A DNA stretch of 64,000 nucleotides from Streptomyces sp. ICC1 (GTDB taxonomy: Bacteria; Actinomycetota; Actinomycetes; Streptomycetales; Streptomycetaceae). Under the pieces are notes generated by a model that was not told where the DNA came from, searched no databases, and was given only the letters and a program-made list of their open reading frames with translations. Location of the stretch: contig NZ_CP030287.1 in the NCBI RefSeq assembly GCF_003287935.1, forward strand, positions 248,001-312,000. The letters run 5' to 3'. Positions 34,528 to 44,346 of this stretch are shown here, piece after piece. Numbering within the stretch: position 1 is the first letter of the stretch; the number at the start of each line of letters is the position of its first letter. The position numbers were made by a program, and so were the translations under genes.

Positions 34528-35772
34528 TTACACCTGGGGGCGCAGCCGGGCGTGGTCGATCGGGCTGCGGCCCTCCTGGGTGCCCTTGAGGAGGGCGCTG
34601 CCCTGGCGCCAGTCCTTCCAGTCGACGTTCCAGTCGCCGAAGCCGTTGCCGAAGTTGTCCATGTCGTCGCCGATGCTGTTGATCACCTTGACGATGTCGC
34701 CCTCGGTGATGTTCTCGTAGAACCAGGCGGCGTTGCCCGTGCTCATGCCGGTGCAGCCGTGGCTGACGTTCTCGTAGCCCTGGGAGCCGACGGACCACGG
34801 CGCGGCGTGGACGTATTCACCACTCCAGGTGACGCGAGTCGCGTAGTAGACGGGCAGGTTGTAGTACTCGCTGCCGCCGATGCCGACCGTGTCGCCGCGC
34901 ATCTGGACGTAGTACTGCTTGCCGAGCACCACCTTGACGCCGTTGCGGGTGGAGAAGCCCGGCTTTCCGGTGGTCACCGGAATGGTGTTGATCACTTCTC
35001 CGTTGCGCCTGAACGTGAGGTAGTGCGAGGAGGCGTCCGTGGTGACCTCGACGCGGTCGCCGATCTCCAGCTTCAGCGGCTTGGCCGCGGCCCCGTGGAA
35101 GTCGTCGGAGATCTTGACGCCCTCCAGATTGCTCCGTACGGACACCGTGGTGTTGGCGGGCCAGTACTCCTTGGGCCGGTAGTGGACCGTCTTGTCGTCC
35201 ACCCAGTACCAGGCGCCCTCGACGCCGGAGGGCGCGTCGACGACCAGGCCCCGCTCGATGATCGCGCGGGCGGCCTTGTCCTTCACGGGTTCGTCGAGCG
35301 TGGCCGTCAGGGGCTGTCCGACGCCGTACTTGCCCTCGTCCGGGCCGAACTCGACCTTGAGGACCTTCTTGGCCGGAGTGGTGTCGAAGGTGAGCGTGCG
35401 CTGCCCCGGGGCTCCCCGGTCGTCCTCCGTGCTCACGAGGACGGTGTAGCGGACGCCCGCGGCCATCGGGACGGTGCTGTGCCACCGGTCTCCCGAGGCG
35501 GACAACTCCCCCGCCAGGCGGCGGCCGTGGGTGTCCACGGCGCTCACGTCGGTGATCCGGCCGTCGCCGCTCTTGGCGGTGACCTCCAGGGGCCGGTCGG
35601 GGTCGACGGGCCGACCGCCCGAGGACTGGTTGAAGGCGACCAGATCGCCCGCGTCGTGAGGGCGGGCGGACAGCGGGTTGTCATCGGACCCGCATGCGGT
35701 GGCGCCGGCCCCGAGGGACGCGACCAGCAGGGAGCAGCCGATGACCGTCCAAAGACGCGGTGATTGCTTCAT
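34528..35772 (-). CDS. Lipoprotein L,D-transpeptidase (LdtMt2-like)
   Basis: Peptidoglycan cross-linking enzyme of 414 residues that forms 3-3 links between diaminopimelate residues. The N-terminus has a hydrophobic signal and a lipobox-like GATAC, giving a membrane-anchored lipoprotein. Two Ig-like domains (about 40-260) precede the YkuD catalytic domain with the active-site HGCTGMS motif and the upstream SEYYNLPVYYATRVTW flap. The architecture equals mycobacterial LdtMt2, which is the major carbapenem-sensitive type. The start ATG 35772 is chosen over an upstream frame. Its location inside the oxidase region is shared, from memory, with S. coelicolor SCO2153. Confidence 0.9.
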   Translation of the reverse strand: MKQSPRLWTVIGCSLLVASLGAGATACGSDDNPLSARPHDAGDLVAFNQSSGGRPVDPDRPLEVTAKSGDGRITDVSAVDTHGRRLAGELSASGDRWHSTVPMAAGVRYTVLVSTEDDRGAPGQRTLTFDTTPAKKVLKVEFGPDEGKYGVGQPLTATLDEPVKDKAARAIIERGLVVDAPSGVEGAWYWVDDKTVHYRPKEYWPANTTVSVRSNLEGVKISDDFHGAAAKPLKLEIGDRVEVTTDASSHYLTFRRNGEVINTIPVTTGKPGFSTRNGVKVVLGKQYYVQMRGDTVGIGGSEYYNLPVYYATRVTWSGEYVHAAPWSVGSQGYENVSHGCTGMSTGNAAWFYENITEGDIVKVINSIGDDMDNFGNGFGDWNVDWKDWRQGSALLKGTQEGRSPIDHARLRPQV

Positions 35773-35827
35773 GGGTCCAACGCTATGAAGATATGACAAT
35801 TACGGCGCGCGGGGTGACTGCAAACGA

Positions 35828-35864
35828 GGGGCCCGGACTCCTCCGTTAGAGGTGTCCGGGCCCC
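35828..35864 (-). terminator. Hairpin after the ctaCD-subunit IV operon
   Basis: An 11-base stem GGGGCCCGGAC/GTCCGGGCCCC (35828-35838 and 35854-35864) with a 15-base loop lies 60 bases past the subunit IV stop. Confidence 0.7.
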
Positions 35865-35923
35865 ACGTGTCAGGCTGCGGTCTCACGTCGCGCCGGCGCG
35901 GTGGGCGGCGGACGCGGGTGCGG

Positions 35924-36322
35924 CTACTGGTTCTGGTTCTCGCCGCGGTAGTACTCGTACACCCAGCCCCACAGGCCGATCAGGATGATCGGGGCCGAGA
36001 AGTACATGAGCCACCATCCGAAGATGACGCCCATGAAGGCGAGCGCTCCGCCGATGCCCAGGGAGAGCGGCTGCCAGCTGTGCGGGGCGAAGAACCCCAG
36101 CTCGCCGGCCTCGTCGGCGACGTCGGCCTCCAGGTTGTCCTGGGCCATCTCGTCCACGCGCTTGGCCGTGAAGGCCAGGTAGTAGCCGATCATGACCGTC
36201 AGACCGAAGGTCAGGAACAGTGCGGTGGTGCCGACGGGCTCCTTCGACCACACGCCGTACACGACGGCCATGATCAGAACGAAGAAGGAGAGCCAGAGGA
36301 ACATCTTGCCCTGGATCTTCAC
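35924..36322 (-). CDS. ctaF: Cytochrome c oxidase subunit IV (actinobacterial type)
   Basis: Small oxidase subunit of 132 residues with four hydrophobic helices in two hairpins (about 5-25, 30-52, 85-105, 107-125). The linker contains [18 protein letters not shown], and the protein ends [11 protein letters not shown], the pattern of actinobacterial CtaF. The GTG at 36320-36322 overlaps the ctaD stop, with AAGGAGG upstream. It belongs to ctaC-ctaD-ctaF, a coupled minus-strand unit. Its role in the aa3 complex is structural. Confidence 0.93.
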   Translation of the reverse strand: MKIQGKMFLWLSFFVLIMAVVYGVWSKEPVGTTALFLTFGLTVMIGYYLAFTAKRVDEMAQDNLEADVADEAGELGFFAPHSWQPLSLGIGGALAFMGVIFGWWLMYFSAPIILIGLWGWVYEYYRGENQNQ

Positions 36323-38049
36323 TTGCCGGCCTCCTTGCCGCCGGTGACTGCCTTGGTGCCGGCGTCGTGGTCCGCGAGGTGGTCGAGGGCCGCGATCTCC
36401 GGGTGGTGCAGGTCGAACGCCGGGGACTCGGAACGGATCCGCGGCAGGGTGAGGAAGTTGTGCCGCGGCGGCGGGCAGGACGTCGCCCACTCGAGCGAAC
36501 GGCCGTAACCCCACGGGTCGTCGACCTCGATCTTCTTGCCGTACTTCGCCGTCTTCCAGACGTTGTACATGAACGGCAGCATCGACAGGCCCAGCAGGAA
36601 CGAGCTGATCGTGGAGATCGTGTTCAGCGCGGTGAAGCCGTCGGCCGCGAGGTAGTCCGCGTAACGACGCGGCATGCCCTCGACACCCAGCCAGTGCTGC
36701 ACCAGGAAGGTGCCGTGGAAGCCGACGAACAGCGTCCAGAAAGTGATCTTGCCGAGGCGCTCGTCCAGCATCTTGCCCGTGAACTTCGGCCACCAGAAGT
36801 GGAAGCCGGAGAACATCGCGAAGACCACGGTGCCGAAGATGACGTAGTGGAAGTGCGCGACGACGAAGTACGAGTCGGAGACGTGGAAGTCCATCGGGGG
36901 CGAGGCCAGGATGACGCCGGTCAGACCACCGAAGGTGAAGGTGATCAGGAAGCCGACGGCCCAGAGCATCGGGGTCTCGAAGGACAGCGAGCCCTTCCAC
37001 ATGGTGCCGATCCAGTTGAAGAACTTCACACCGGTCGGTACCGCGATCAGGAAGGTCATGAAGGAGAAGAACGGCAGCAGCACACCGCCGGTGACGTACA
37101 TGTGGTGGGCCCACACCGTCACCGAGAGGCCGGCGATCGAGATCGTCGCGGCGATCAGGCCGATGTAACCGAACATCGGCTTGCGCGAGAAGACCGGGAT
37201 GACCTCGGAGATGATGCCGAAGAACGGCAGCGCGATGATGTACACCTCTGGGTGTCCGAAGAACCAGAAGAGGTGTTGCCACAGCAAGGCGCCGCCATTG
37301 GCCGGGTCGAAGATGTGCGCACCGAACTTCCGGTCGGCCTCCAGCGCGAAGAGCGCGGCGGCCAGCACCGGGAAGGCGAGCAGGACCAGGACACCGGTCA
37401 GGAGCACGTTCCAGGTGAAGATCGGCATGCGGAACATCGTCATGCCGGGGGCGCGCATGCAGATGATCGTGGTGATGAAGTTGACCGAGCCGAGGATCGT
37501 GCCGAAGCCCGAGAAGGCCAGACCCATGATCCACATGTCGGCGCCGATGCCCGGCGAGCGGACCGCGTCCGACAGCGGGGAGTAGGCGAACCAGCCGAAG
37601 TCGGCGGCACCCGAGGGGGTGACGAAGCCGGCCACCGCGATGGTCGAGCCGAAGAGGTACAGCCAGTACGCGAACATGTTCAGCCGCGGGAACGCCACGT
37701 CGGGCGCGCCGATCTGCAGCGGCATGATCCAGTTCGCGAAGCCCGCGAAGAGCGGGGTGGCGAACATCAGCAGCATGATCGTGCCATGCATGGTGAACGC
37801 CTGGTTGAACTGCTCGTTCGACATGATCTGCGTGCCCGGACGGGCCAGCTCGGCGCGCATGAAGAGCGCCATGATCCCGCCGATGATGAAGAACACGAAC
37901 GACGTGATCAGGTACATCGTGCCGATGGTCTTGTGGTCGGTCGTGGTCATCCACTTCACGACGACATTGCCCGGCTGCTTGCGCCGTACCGGCAGCTCGT
38001 TCTCATACGAGTCGGCGGCGGCACCCTGGGATTCGTTGAGGATGCTCAC
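36319..38049 (-). CDS. ctaD: Cytochrome c oxidase subunit I
   Basis: Catalytic subunit I of aa3 oxidase, 576 residues with twelve hydrophobic helices. The heme a histidine region [16 protein letters not shown], the cross-linked His-Tyr in FGHPEVYI, the CuB histidines in [10 protein letters not shown] and the paired heme ligands in [10 protein letters not shown] are all intact. The start is the GTG at 38047-38049 (SILNESQG); longer frames upstream are shadow. The GTG overlaps the ctaC stop (GTGA). It reduces O2 to water and pumps protons in complex with the bc1 unit encoded 3 kb away. Confidence 0.97.
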   Translation of the reverse strand: MSILNESQGAAADSYENELPVRRKQPGNVVVKWMTTTDHKTIGTMYLITSFVFFIIGGIMALFMRAELARPGTQIMSNEQFNQAFTMHGTIMLLMFATPLFAGFANWIMPLQIGAPDVAFPRLNMFAYWLYLFGSTIAVAGFVTPSGAADFGWFAYSPLSDAVRSPGIGADMWIMGLAFSGFGTILGSVNFITTIICMRAPGMTMFRMPIFTWNVLLTGVLVLLAFPVLAAALFALEADRKFGAHIFDPANGGALLWQHLFWFFGHPEVYIIALPFFGIISEVIPVFSRKPMFGYIGLIAATISIAGLSVTVWAHHMYVTGGVLLPFFSFMTFLIAVPTGVKFFNWIGTMWKGSLSFETPMLWAVGFLITFTFGGLTGVILASPPMDFHVSDSYFVVAHFHYVIFGTVVFAMFSGFHFWWPKFTGKMLDERLGKITFWTLFVGFHGTFLVQHWLGVEGMPRRYADYLAADGFTALNTISTISSFLLGLSMLPFMYNVWKTAKYGKKIEVDDPWGYGRSLEWATSCPPPRHNFLTLPRIRSESPAFDLHHPEIAALDHLADHDAGTKAVTGGKEAGK

Positions 38050-39020
38050 AGTTTGTTCACTTCCGCATTCCGGGCCGGGTCGGTCTGCTGGATGCCGGCC
38101 GGGAGGTAGCCGGTCTGACCCTTCTCGGCCAGCTCCTTCAGGTGCGCCTTGTACGCCTCCGGGGAGACGACCTTGACGTTGAAGAGCATCCGGGAGTGGT
38201 CGACGCCGCAGAGCTCGGCGCACTTGCCCATGAAGGTGCCCTCTTGGGACGGGGTGACCTCGAAGACGTTGGTGTGGCCCGGGATGACGTCCTGCTTGAA
38301 CAGGAAGGGGACCACCCAGAAGGAGTGGATGACGTCGTTCGACGACAGGATGAAGCGGACCTTCTCGCCCACGGGCAGCCAGAGGGTCGGCCCCGGGTTG
38401 TTGGTCTCCGGGTTCCGGTCGCTGGGGACGCCCTTGGTGTAGACGCCTTCGGCGCCCGCGGGGAAGTCCTTGGTGAAGCGGTCCGGGATGGAGGCGAGTT
38501 CCTTCGGAACCTCGCCCGCCTTCGGGGTCGCCGGGTCGCCGTCGACGTCCTCGACGTAGTTGAAGCCCCAGCTCCACTGGTAGCCGACCACGTTGATCGT
38601 GTGGTCCGGCTTGGCGGAGAGGGAGAGCAGCTTCGACTCGTCACGCGCGGTGAAGTAGAAGAGCACCGAGACGATGATGAGCGGGACCACGGTGTACAGC
38701 GCCTCGATGGGCATGTTGTACCGGGTCTGCGCGGGGACCTCGATCTTCGTCCGGCTGCGCCGGTGGAAGATGACGGACCACATGATCAGGCCCCACACCA
38801 GGATGCCCGTGATCAGCGCGGCCGCCCAGGAGCCCTGCCAGAGGGAGAGGATGCGCGGCGCCTCCTCGGTGACCGGAGTGGGCATTCCGAGGCGGGGGAA
38901 GCTTTTCCAGTTGTACGAGCAACCAGTGGCGGTCGCCAGAACCGCGCCCGCAGTCAGCGCCTGCAGCAGCTTCCGCCGCATCGGGCGCCGCGGCGAGCGG
39001 TCGGAGCCGTAGGGACTCAC
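38046..39020 (-). CDS. ctaC: Cytochrome c oxidase subunit II (lipoprotein, CuA)
   Basis: Subunit II of 324 residues. The N-terminus reads as a lipoprotein signal with lipobox ATGC (LATATGC), followed by two membrane helices (about 60-85 and 105-125). The CuA site is complete: the upstream histidine in [11 protein letters not shown] and the [12 protein letters not shown] loop. The GTG at 39018-39020 has GGGAAGG at 6 bases. A TAGGGT near 39126-39131 on the minus strand may be the operon -10 element, giving a leader of about 100 bases. Confidence 0.95.
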   Translation of the reverse strand: MSPYGSDRSPRRPMRRKLLQALTAGAVLATATGCSYNWKSFPRLGMPTPVTEEAPRILSLWQGSWAAALITGILVWGLIMWSVIFHRRSRTKIEVPAQTRYNMPIEALYTVVPLIIVSVLFYFTARDESKLLSLSAKPDHTINVVGYQWSWGFNYVEDVDGDPATPKAGEVPKELASIPDRFTKDFPAGAEGVYTKGVPSDRNPETNNPGPTLWLPVGEKVRFILSSNDVIHSFWVVPFLFKQDVIPGHTNVFEVTPSQEGTFMGKCAELCGVDHSRMLFNVKVVSPEAYKAHLKELAEKGQTGYLPAGIQQTDPARNAEVNKL

Positions 39021-39314
39021 GTAGCGCCTTCCCGAGAGTCTCGGCCCGCGCGGCCGGCCGCGGCCGTGTTCAGGTCGGTCGCCGGCCCTGACGCAGGCAG
39101 GGGTTTGGATGTTTATGCGGACCAAACCCTACTGGACGCTATTTGGGGTCGCGCGGGGAGGGTGCCCAACGCGCCGTTACTGACCCCGAAGGGATGGATC
39201 CGCCGTACGGGGGACGGCCCAACCGGCCCCGAATGGCGGCCTCCCGAGGACAACTGACGCCCCCTGACCTCGGCCGACGGCCGGGCCGGCGCGGCCGCCG
39301 GTTAGCGTGGCCGG

Positions 39315-40694
39315 ATGCCGTACTTCGACACCGCGTCCGCCGCCCCGCTGCACCCCGTGGCACGCCAGGCCCTCCAGGCCTCCCTTGACGAGGGCTGGGC
39401 CGATCCGGCCCGGCTGTACCGCGAAGGGCGGCGGGCCAGGCTGCTGCTGGACGCCGCGCGGGAGGCGGCGGCGGAAGCGGTGGGATGCCGCCCCGACGAG
39501 CTCTCGTTCACTCCTTCGGGGACGCACGCGGTTCACTCGGGCGTGGCGGGGGTGCTCGCGGGACGCCGGCGCGTCGGCGGGCATCTGGTCGTATCGGCGG
39601 TCGAACACAGTTCTGTACTGCACGCGGCGGAGGTTCACGCGGCGGGCGGCGGGACGGTCGACGAGGTCCCGGTGGACCGGCTCGGCCGGGTGGCCGCGGC
39701 CGGCTACGGGCAACTCCTGGGCCCGTCCACGGCGCTGGCCTGCCTCCAGTCGGCCAACCACGAGGTGGGCACGGTCCAGCCGGTGGCCGAGGTCGCCGAG
39801 GTCTGCGCCGCCGCCGGGGTCCCGCTGCTCGTGGACGCGGCGCAGTCGCTGGGGTGGGGGCCGGTTCCGGCGGGCTGGTCCGTCCTGTGCGCGAGCGCCC
39901 ACAAATGGGGCGGCCCGCCCGGGGTGGGGCTGCTGGCGGTCCGCAAGGGTGTCCGGTTCTCGCCCCAAGGCCCGCTCGACGAAAGGGAGTCGGGGCGCTC
40001 CCCCGGCTTCGTCAACCTTCCGGCGGTCGTCGCGGCGGCCGCCTCCCTGCGGGCGGTGCGCGCCGAGGCGGACGCGGAGGCGGCCCGCCTGCGGGTGCTG
40101 GTGGACCGGTTGCGCCGGCGGGTCGCCCGCCTGGTGCCGGACGTGGAGGTGGCGGGCCACCCCGACCTGCGCCTCCCGCACCTGGTCACCTTCTCGTGCC
40201 TGTACGTCGACGGCGAGACGCTGCTCCACGAGTTGGACCGCGCGGGCTACTCCGTCTCCTCCGGCTCCTCGTGCACCAGCTCGACCCTGACCCCGTCCCA
40301 CGTCCTGCGGGCGATGGGGGTGCTGTCGGAGGGGAACGTACGGGTGTCCCTGCCGCCCGGTACGACGGCGGCCGAGGTCAACGGCTTCCTGGAGGTCCTG
40401 CCGGGGCTCGTGGCGGGGGTCCGCAGCCGGCTCGGCGCCGTGGAGGAGGCGCCGGCCGCGCCGGACGCGCAGTCGCTGGAGCTGGACGCGCTCGGGCTGC
40501 GGTGCCCGCAGCCCGTCATCGAACTGGCGCGGGCGATCGGCCGGGTGCCGGTGGGGGGCACGGTGACGGTGCTGTCGGACGACGAGGTCGCCCGGCTGGA
40601 CATCCCGGCGTGGTGTTCGATGCGGGGTCAGGTCTACGTGGGCGAGAGCGCCCGCGAGCGGGGCGTCGCGTACACGGTCCGTCGGGCGGTGTGA
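39315..40694 (+). CDS. Cysteine desulfurase fused to a C-terminal TusA sulfurtransferase domain
   Basis: Fusion protein of 459 residues. Residues 1-370 are a NifS/IscS-like class V aminotransferase: H98 in VEHSS, K197 (PLP lysine) in SAHKWGG and the active-site cysteine C320 in SSGSSCTSSTL. Residues 385-459 form a TusA domain with C397-P-Q-P in LGLRCPQPVIELARA. Persulfide sulfur from cysteine could pass directly from C320 to C397 for thiolation or cofactor sulfur. TAGCGT lies 6 bases before the ATG, so the mRNA may be leaderless. The gene is divergent from ctaC and 3.4 kb from an Fe-S carrier gene. Confidence 0.9.
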   Translation: MPYFDTASAAPLHPVARQALQASLDEGWADPARLYREGRRARLLLDAAREAAAEAVGCRPDELSFTPSGTHAVHSGVAGVLAGRRRVGGHLVVSAVEHSSVLHAAEVHAAGGGTVDEVPVDRLGRVAAAGYGQLLGPSTALACLQSANHEVGTVQPVAEVAEVCAAAGVPLLVDAAQSLGWGPVPAGWSVLCASAHKWGGPPGVGLLAVRKGVRFSPQGPLDERESGRSPGFVNLPAVVAAAASLRAVRAEADAEAARLRVLVDRLRRRVARLVPDVEVAGHPDLRLPHLVTFSCLYVDGETLLHELDRAGYSVSSGSSCTSSTLTPSHVLRAMGVLSEGNVRVSLPPGTTAAEVNGFLEVLPGLVAGVRSRLGAVEEAPAAPDAQSLELDALGLRCPQPVIELARAIGRVPVGGTVTVLSDDEVARLDIPAWCSMRGQVYVGESARERGVAYTVRRAV

Positions 40695-40748
40695 CCGCGG
40701 GCGGGGCCGGAAGCATCCGGCCCCGCCCGCAGCACTAGGCGTGCGGGG

Positions 40749-41726
40749 CTACGCGGCGAGGTGCGCCTGGACCTCCGCCGCGGCGGAGTCCCCGTAGGCC
40801 TTCGTGAAGCGCTCCATGAAGTGCGCCCGGGCCAGGGTGTACTCCTGCGTGCCCAGGGTCTCGATGACGAGCGTGGCCAGCATGCAGCCGACCTGCGCCG
40901 CGCGCTCCAGGCCGACGCCCCAGCCCAGGCCGGTCAGGAAGCCCGCGCGGAACGCGTCGCCGACGCCCGTCGGGTCCACCTTCGCGGTCTCCTCCGGGCA
41001 GCCCACGACGATCGGGTCGTGGCCGACCCGCTCGATCCGGACGCCGTTCGAGCCCAGCGTGGTGACCCGGGTGCCGACCTTGGCGAGGATCTCCGCGTCC
41101 GTCCAGCCGGACTTCGACTCGATGAGGCCCTTCTCGTACTCGTTCGAGAAGAGGTACGTCGCGCCCTCCATCAGGGTGCGGATGTTCGCGCCGTCCATGC
41201 GGGCGATCTGCTGCGAGAAGTCCGCGGCGAAGGGGATGCCGCGCGTGCGGCACTCCTCCGTGTGGCGCAGCATCGCCTCGGGGTCGTCCGCGCCGATCAG
41301 GACGAGGTCCAGGCCCCCGACCCGGTCGGCGACCGCCTTCAGCTCGATCAGGCGGGCCTCGCTCATCGCGCCCGTGTAGAAGGAGCCGATCTGGTTGTGG
41401 TCGGAGTCCGTGGTGCACACGAAGCGCGCGGTGTGCAGCACCTCGGAGATCCGGACCGACGCGGTGTCGACGCCGTGCCGGTCCAGCCAGGCGCGGTACT
41501 CGTCGAAGTCGTAGCCGGCCGCGCCGACGAGGACCGGGCGGGTGCCGAGCTGCCCCATGCCGAAGCAGATGTTCGGGCCGACGCCGCCCCGCCGTACGTC
41601 GAGGTTGTCGACGAGGAAGGAGAGGGAGACCGTGTGCAGCTGGTCCGCGACCAGCTGGTCGGCGAAGCGGCCGGGGAAGGTCATGAGGTGGTCGGTGGCG
41701 ATGGAGCCGGTGACTGCGATGCGCAC
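40749..41726 (-). CDS. PfkB-family carbohydrate/nucleoside kinase
   Basis: Ribokinase-fold kinase of 325 residues. The opening VRIAVTGSIATDHLMTFPG, the GGVGPNICFGMGQLG region and the anion-hole motif DPTGVGDAFRAGFLTG mark the PfkB superfamily. Adenosine or sugar phosphorylation are both possible; the family does not allow the substrate to be fixed. The GTG at 41724-41726 has AGGAG 8 bases upstream. It ends 54 bases from the desulfurase gene in convergent orientation. From memory it equals SCO2158. Confidence 0.87.
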   Translation of the reverse strand: MRIAVTGSIATDHLMTFPGRFADQLVADQLHTVSLSFLVDNLDVRRGGVGPNICFGMGQLGTRPVLVGAAGYDFDEYRAWLDRHGVDTASVRISEVLHTARFVCTTDSDHNQIGSFYTGAMSEARLIELKAVADRVGGLDLVLIGADDPEAMLRHTEECRTRGIPFAADFSQQIARMDGANIRTLMEGATYLFSNEYEKGLIESKSGWTDAEILAKVGTRVTTLGSNGVRIERVGHDPIVVGCPEETAKVDPTGVGDAFRAGFLTGLGWGVGLERAAQVGCMLATLVIETLGTQEYTLARAHFMERFTKAYGDSAAAEVQAHLAA

Positions 41727-41857
41727 GGCGTGGATGCTCCTGCGGAGGACGGCGAGGGGACATTCAAAACTACCCGGTCGGCGGCGTGCGGCCGACCGGC
41801 AGAAACTACCCCGTAGTAGGCCTTTCTTCGCCCGCCGTGCCGTGCCTACCGTGCCCC

Positions 41858-42070
41858 ATGACCTACACCGATGGCTTCGGGTACGCCGATCTCGCCGACG
41901 CGCGCCCCGGTTTCGCCCGGCTGCTGGGCGACTGCGCCCGGATGGCCCCGCACTGGCGGGTCTCCGCGGACCCCCGCCCCGCCCGGGTGGCGCCCTCCCA
42001 GATCCACGGGATCCGCGTCCCGGCGGCCTCGGCGCGCCTGATCGCCTCCACGGCGGCCTACGGCGACTGA
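41858..42070 (+). CDS. Small hypothetical protein
   Basis: Frame of 70 codons beginning MTYTDGFGYADLADAR. I recognise no family and no motif. It has no ribosome site, but TACCGT lies 5 bases before the ATG, like several leaderless genes in this window, and a hairpin follows it at 42110-42135. These two points raise it above background noise. Codon positions are strongly GC-biased, as in real genes here. Confidence 0.45.
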   Translation: MTYTDGFGYADLADARPGFARLLGDCARMAPHWRVSADPRPARVAPSQIHGIRVPAASARLIASTAAYGD

Positions 42071-42109
42071 GCCGGGCCCGAGCCCGGATTTTGGAGCCGG
42101 ATTCGGAGT

Positions 42110-42135
42110 CCGGAGCCCGGAGTCCGGGGCTCCGG
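42110..42135 (+). terminator. Hairpin region before the large membrane protein gene
   Basis: A 9-base stem CCGGAGCCC/GGGCTCCGG (42110-42118 and 42127-42135) lies 40 bases after the small gene. A weaker CCGGGC/GCCCGG hairpin at 42072-42087 and repeated GGAGYCCGG units precede it. Confidence 0.5.
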
Positions 42136-42205
42136 TGGAACCGGATCCGCGCCTGTTCCGTCACACCCGCATCACCCACGGCGGGACGGGCAAAGGAGCG
42201 ATGCG

Positions 42206-43675
42206 GTGACCAGCGAACAACCCGGCACATCCGGCACACCCGACACGACACGCGCCACACCACGGCGGCCGGCCTGGGTGGTCGGCTCGATCGCCGCGGC
42301 CGTCCTGCTCACCGGCGGCGGCACGGCGTACTGGGCGTCGACCGCGCACGGGGACGGGCGCAAGGGGGACAGCGCGGCCTCGGCGCCCCGCGACGCGGCC
42401 GCTCCGACCGGGCCCGGCATCGCACCCGGCGAGCCCGACCCCGCCGGTGACGGGGTCACCTACACGGCCGACGTCACACTGCCCGACGGCCCGGGGACCG
42501 CTCCGGCCTTCGCCGCGCGCGGCGAGGTGGCCTCGGCCGAGGTGGCCCGGCTCGCCGCGGCCCTCGGGCTCTCCGGCGCGCCCCGGCTGACCGGTGAGCT
42601 CTGGCAGGTCGGGGAGGGCGCCGACGGGTCCGGGCCCCTGCTCACGGTGAACCGCAAGGCTCCCGGAACCTGGAACTTCTCCCGCTTCCAGGTGGGCGGG
42701 ACCGGGGACGACTGCGTGCGCGGCAAGGACACCTGCGGCCCGGCCACGCTCCCCCAGGGCGGGGCCGCGGACTCCCCCGGCGCCGCGGGCTCCCCCGGCT
42801 CCGCCGCGGGCAGCCCGGTCTCCGAGGAGGCCGCCAAGGCCGCCGCCGCGCCCGTGCTGGCGGCGGCCGGCCAGGGCGGGGCCAGGCTCGACGCGCGGCT
42901 CGTCCAGGGCTCGGTGCGGGTGGTGAGCGCCGACCCGGTGGTCGGCGGACTGCCCACGCAGGGCTGGTCCACCCGGATCGGCGTCGGGGCGGACTCCAAG
43001 GTGGTGACGGGCAGCGGCGAGCTGACGGCCCCCGTACGGGCCGCCGAGCAGCCGGTGACCGGCGCGGTCGACGCACTGGCCCGGCTGAACGACAAGGGCA
43101 GGGGGGCCGACGGCACCGGCCCCGGCCCCAGCGCGTGCGCCACGAGCGTGCCGCTGGCTCCGGACACCCCGGTCGGCGCCACGGACACGCTGCCCTGCAA
43201 CCCGGAGCCGCGGCCGATGAAGCCGCCGCGGACGGAGTCGGTGCGGGGCGCCGAGCTCGGGCTGGTGGCGGGCACGGTCGACGGGGGCCGGGGGCTGGTC
43301 CCGGCCTGGCTGTTCGAGGTGGCGGGCAAGGACGGCGGTCCGGGCCGCACGGTGGCCCAGCCGGCGGCCGTGGCCGAGGATCCCCCGGCGTCGGCACCGC
43401 CCGCGGCGGGGCGGACCGTACCGGGATTCTCGTACTCCGAGGCCGACCGGACGCTGACGGTGAACTTCTGGGGCGGGGTGTGCAGCACGTACGCCCTGGA
43501 GGTCCGGGAGCAGCCGGAGACGGTGATGACCAGGATCACGGACACCCCGAACAAGCCCGGCCAGTCCTGCATCATGATCGCGCAGGAGATGACGGTGACG
43601 GCGAAGCTCCAGCAGCCACTCGGGGACCGCAAGGTGATCGACGCGACCACGGGCAAGCCGCTGGCCCGGCAGTAG
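42206..43675 (+). CDS. Large membrane-anchored extracellular protein of unknown function
   Basis: Protein of 489 residues with one N-terminal transmembrane helix (about 22-42, PAWVVGSIAAAVLLTGGG), a cytoplasmic start of about 20 residues, and a large outside domain. The outside part is Ala/Gly/Pro-rich with several cysteines (DDCVRGKDTCGP, PSACATS, TLPCNPE, GVCSTY, GQSCIM) that could form disulfides. I know only uncharacterised Streptomyces relatives. AAAGGAG precedes the GTG. A strong bidirectional hairpin separates it from the convergent Fe-S carrier gene. Confidence 0.85.
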   Translation: MTSEQPGTSGTPDTTRATPRRPAWVVGSIAAAVLLTGGGTAYWASTAHGDGRKGDSAASAPRDAAAPTGPGIAPGEPDPAGDGVTYTADVTLPDGPGTAPAFAARGEVASAEVARLAAALGLSGAPRLTGELWQVGEGADGSGPLLTVNRKAPGTWNFSRFQVGGTGDDCVRGKDTCGPATLPQGGAADSPGAAGSPGSAAGSPVSEEAAKAAAAPVLAAAGQGGARLDARLVQGSVRVVSADPVVGGLPTQGWSTRIGVGADSKVVTGSGELTAPVRAAEQPVTGAVDALARLNDKGRGADGTGPGPSACATSVPLAPDTPVGATDTLPCNPEPRPMKPPRTESVRGAELGLVAGTVDGGRGLVPAWLFEVAGKDGGPGRTVAQPAAVAEDPPASAPPAAGRTVPGFSYSEADRTLTVNFWGGVCSTYALEVREQPETVMTRITDTPNKPGQSCIMIAQEMTVTAKLQQPLGDRKVIDATTGKPLARQ

Positions 43676-43710
43676 CCCGCGGACGCCGGCGCCGCAGCCA
43701 CGGCACGCAC

Positions 43711-43754
43711 GAGAGGGGCCCGCCGCCGGATGTCTCCGGCGGCGGGCCCCTCTC
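43711..43754. terminator. Bidirectional hairpin terminator
   Basis: A perfect 20-base stem with a TGTC loop (43711-43730 and 43735-43754) lies between two convergent genes ending at 43675 and 43770. Confidence 0.85.
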
Positions 43755-43769
43755 GCGGTCCCGTCAGGC

Positions 43770-44126
43770 TTAGCTGAAGGAGTCGCCGCAGGCGCAGGAG
43801 CCCGTGGCGTTCGGGTTGTCGATCGTGAAGCCCTGCTTCTCGATGGTGTCGACGAAGTCGATCGACGCACCGTGGAGGTAGGGGGAGCTCATCCGGTCGG
43901 TGACGACCTTGACGCCGTCGAAGTCCTTCACGACGTCGCCGTCGAGGGAGCGCTCGTCGAAGAAGAGCTGGTAGCGCAGGCCCGAGCAGCCACCGGGCTG
44001 GACGGCTACGCGCAGGGCCAGGTCTTCACGGCCTTCCTGCCCCAGCAGGGTCCTGACCTTCTCGGCGGCGGCGTCGGACAGGAGGATGCCGTCGCTCACG
44101 GTGGTCTTTTCGTCCTGTACGGACAT
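43770..44126 (-). CDS. IscA/ErpA-family iron-sulfur cluster insertion protein
   Basis: A-type Fe-S carrier of 118 residues. Three conserved cysteines are present: one in QPGGCSGLRYQL and the C-terminal pair in GSCACGDSF. It probably delivers 2Fe-2S or 4Fe-4S clusters to apoproteins. The next gene, divergently placed, is nadA, whose product needs a 4Fe-4S cluster. ATG 44126 is chosen since GGGAG lies 9 bases upstream; ATG 44132 is too close to it. It is named ErpA in some genomes. Confidence 0.9.
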   Translation of the reverse strand: MSVQDEKTTVSDGILLSDAAAEKVRTLLGQEGREDLALRVAVQPGGCSGLRYQLFFDERSLDGDVVKDFDGVKVVTDRMSSPYLHGASIDFVDTIEKQGFTIDNPNATGSCACGDSFS

Positions 44127-44346
44127 CTGCATTCACTCCCGAAGTGGGCGGCTCCCCGCGCGGCGGCGGGGAAACGTCGGACTCTTGCCGTCGGTGGCAA
44201 CGAGCGGGACCTCGGATTCATTCCGGGGCCCGACGCTTGTCTCAGATATTCCATGCTCGCACACCGCCGCGCGGCGGGGACCCCTATCGCGGGCGAGTGC
44301 CCCCCACCCCCGGCGGGCGAATTCGTCACATCGACACTATCGGCAT

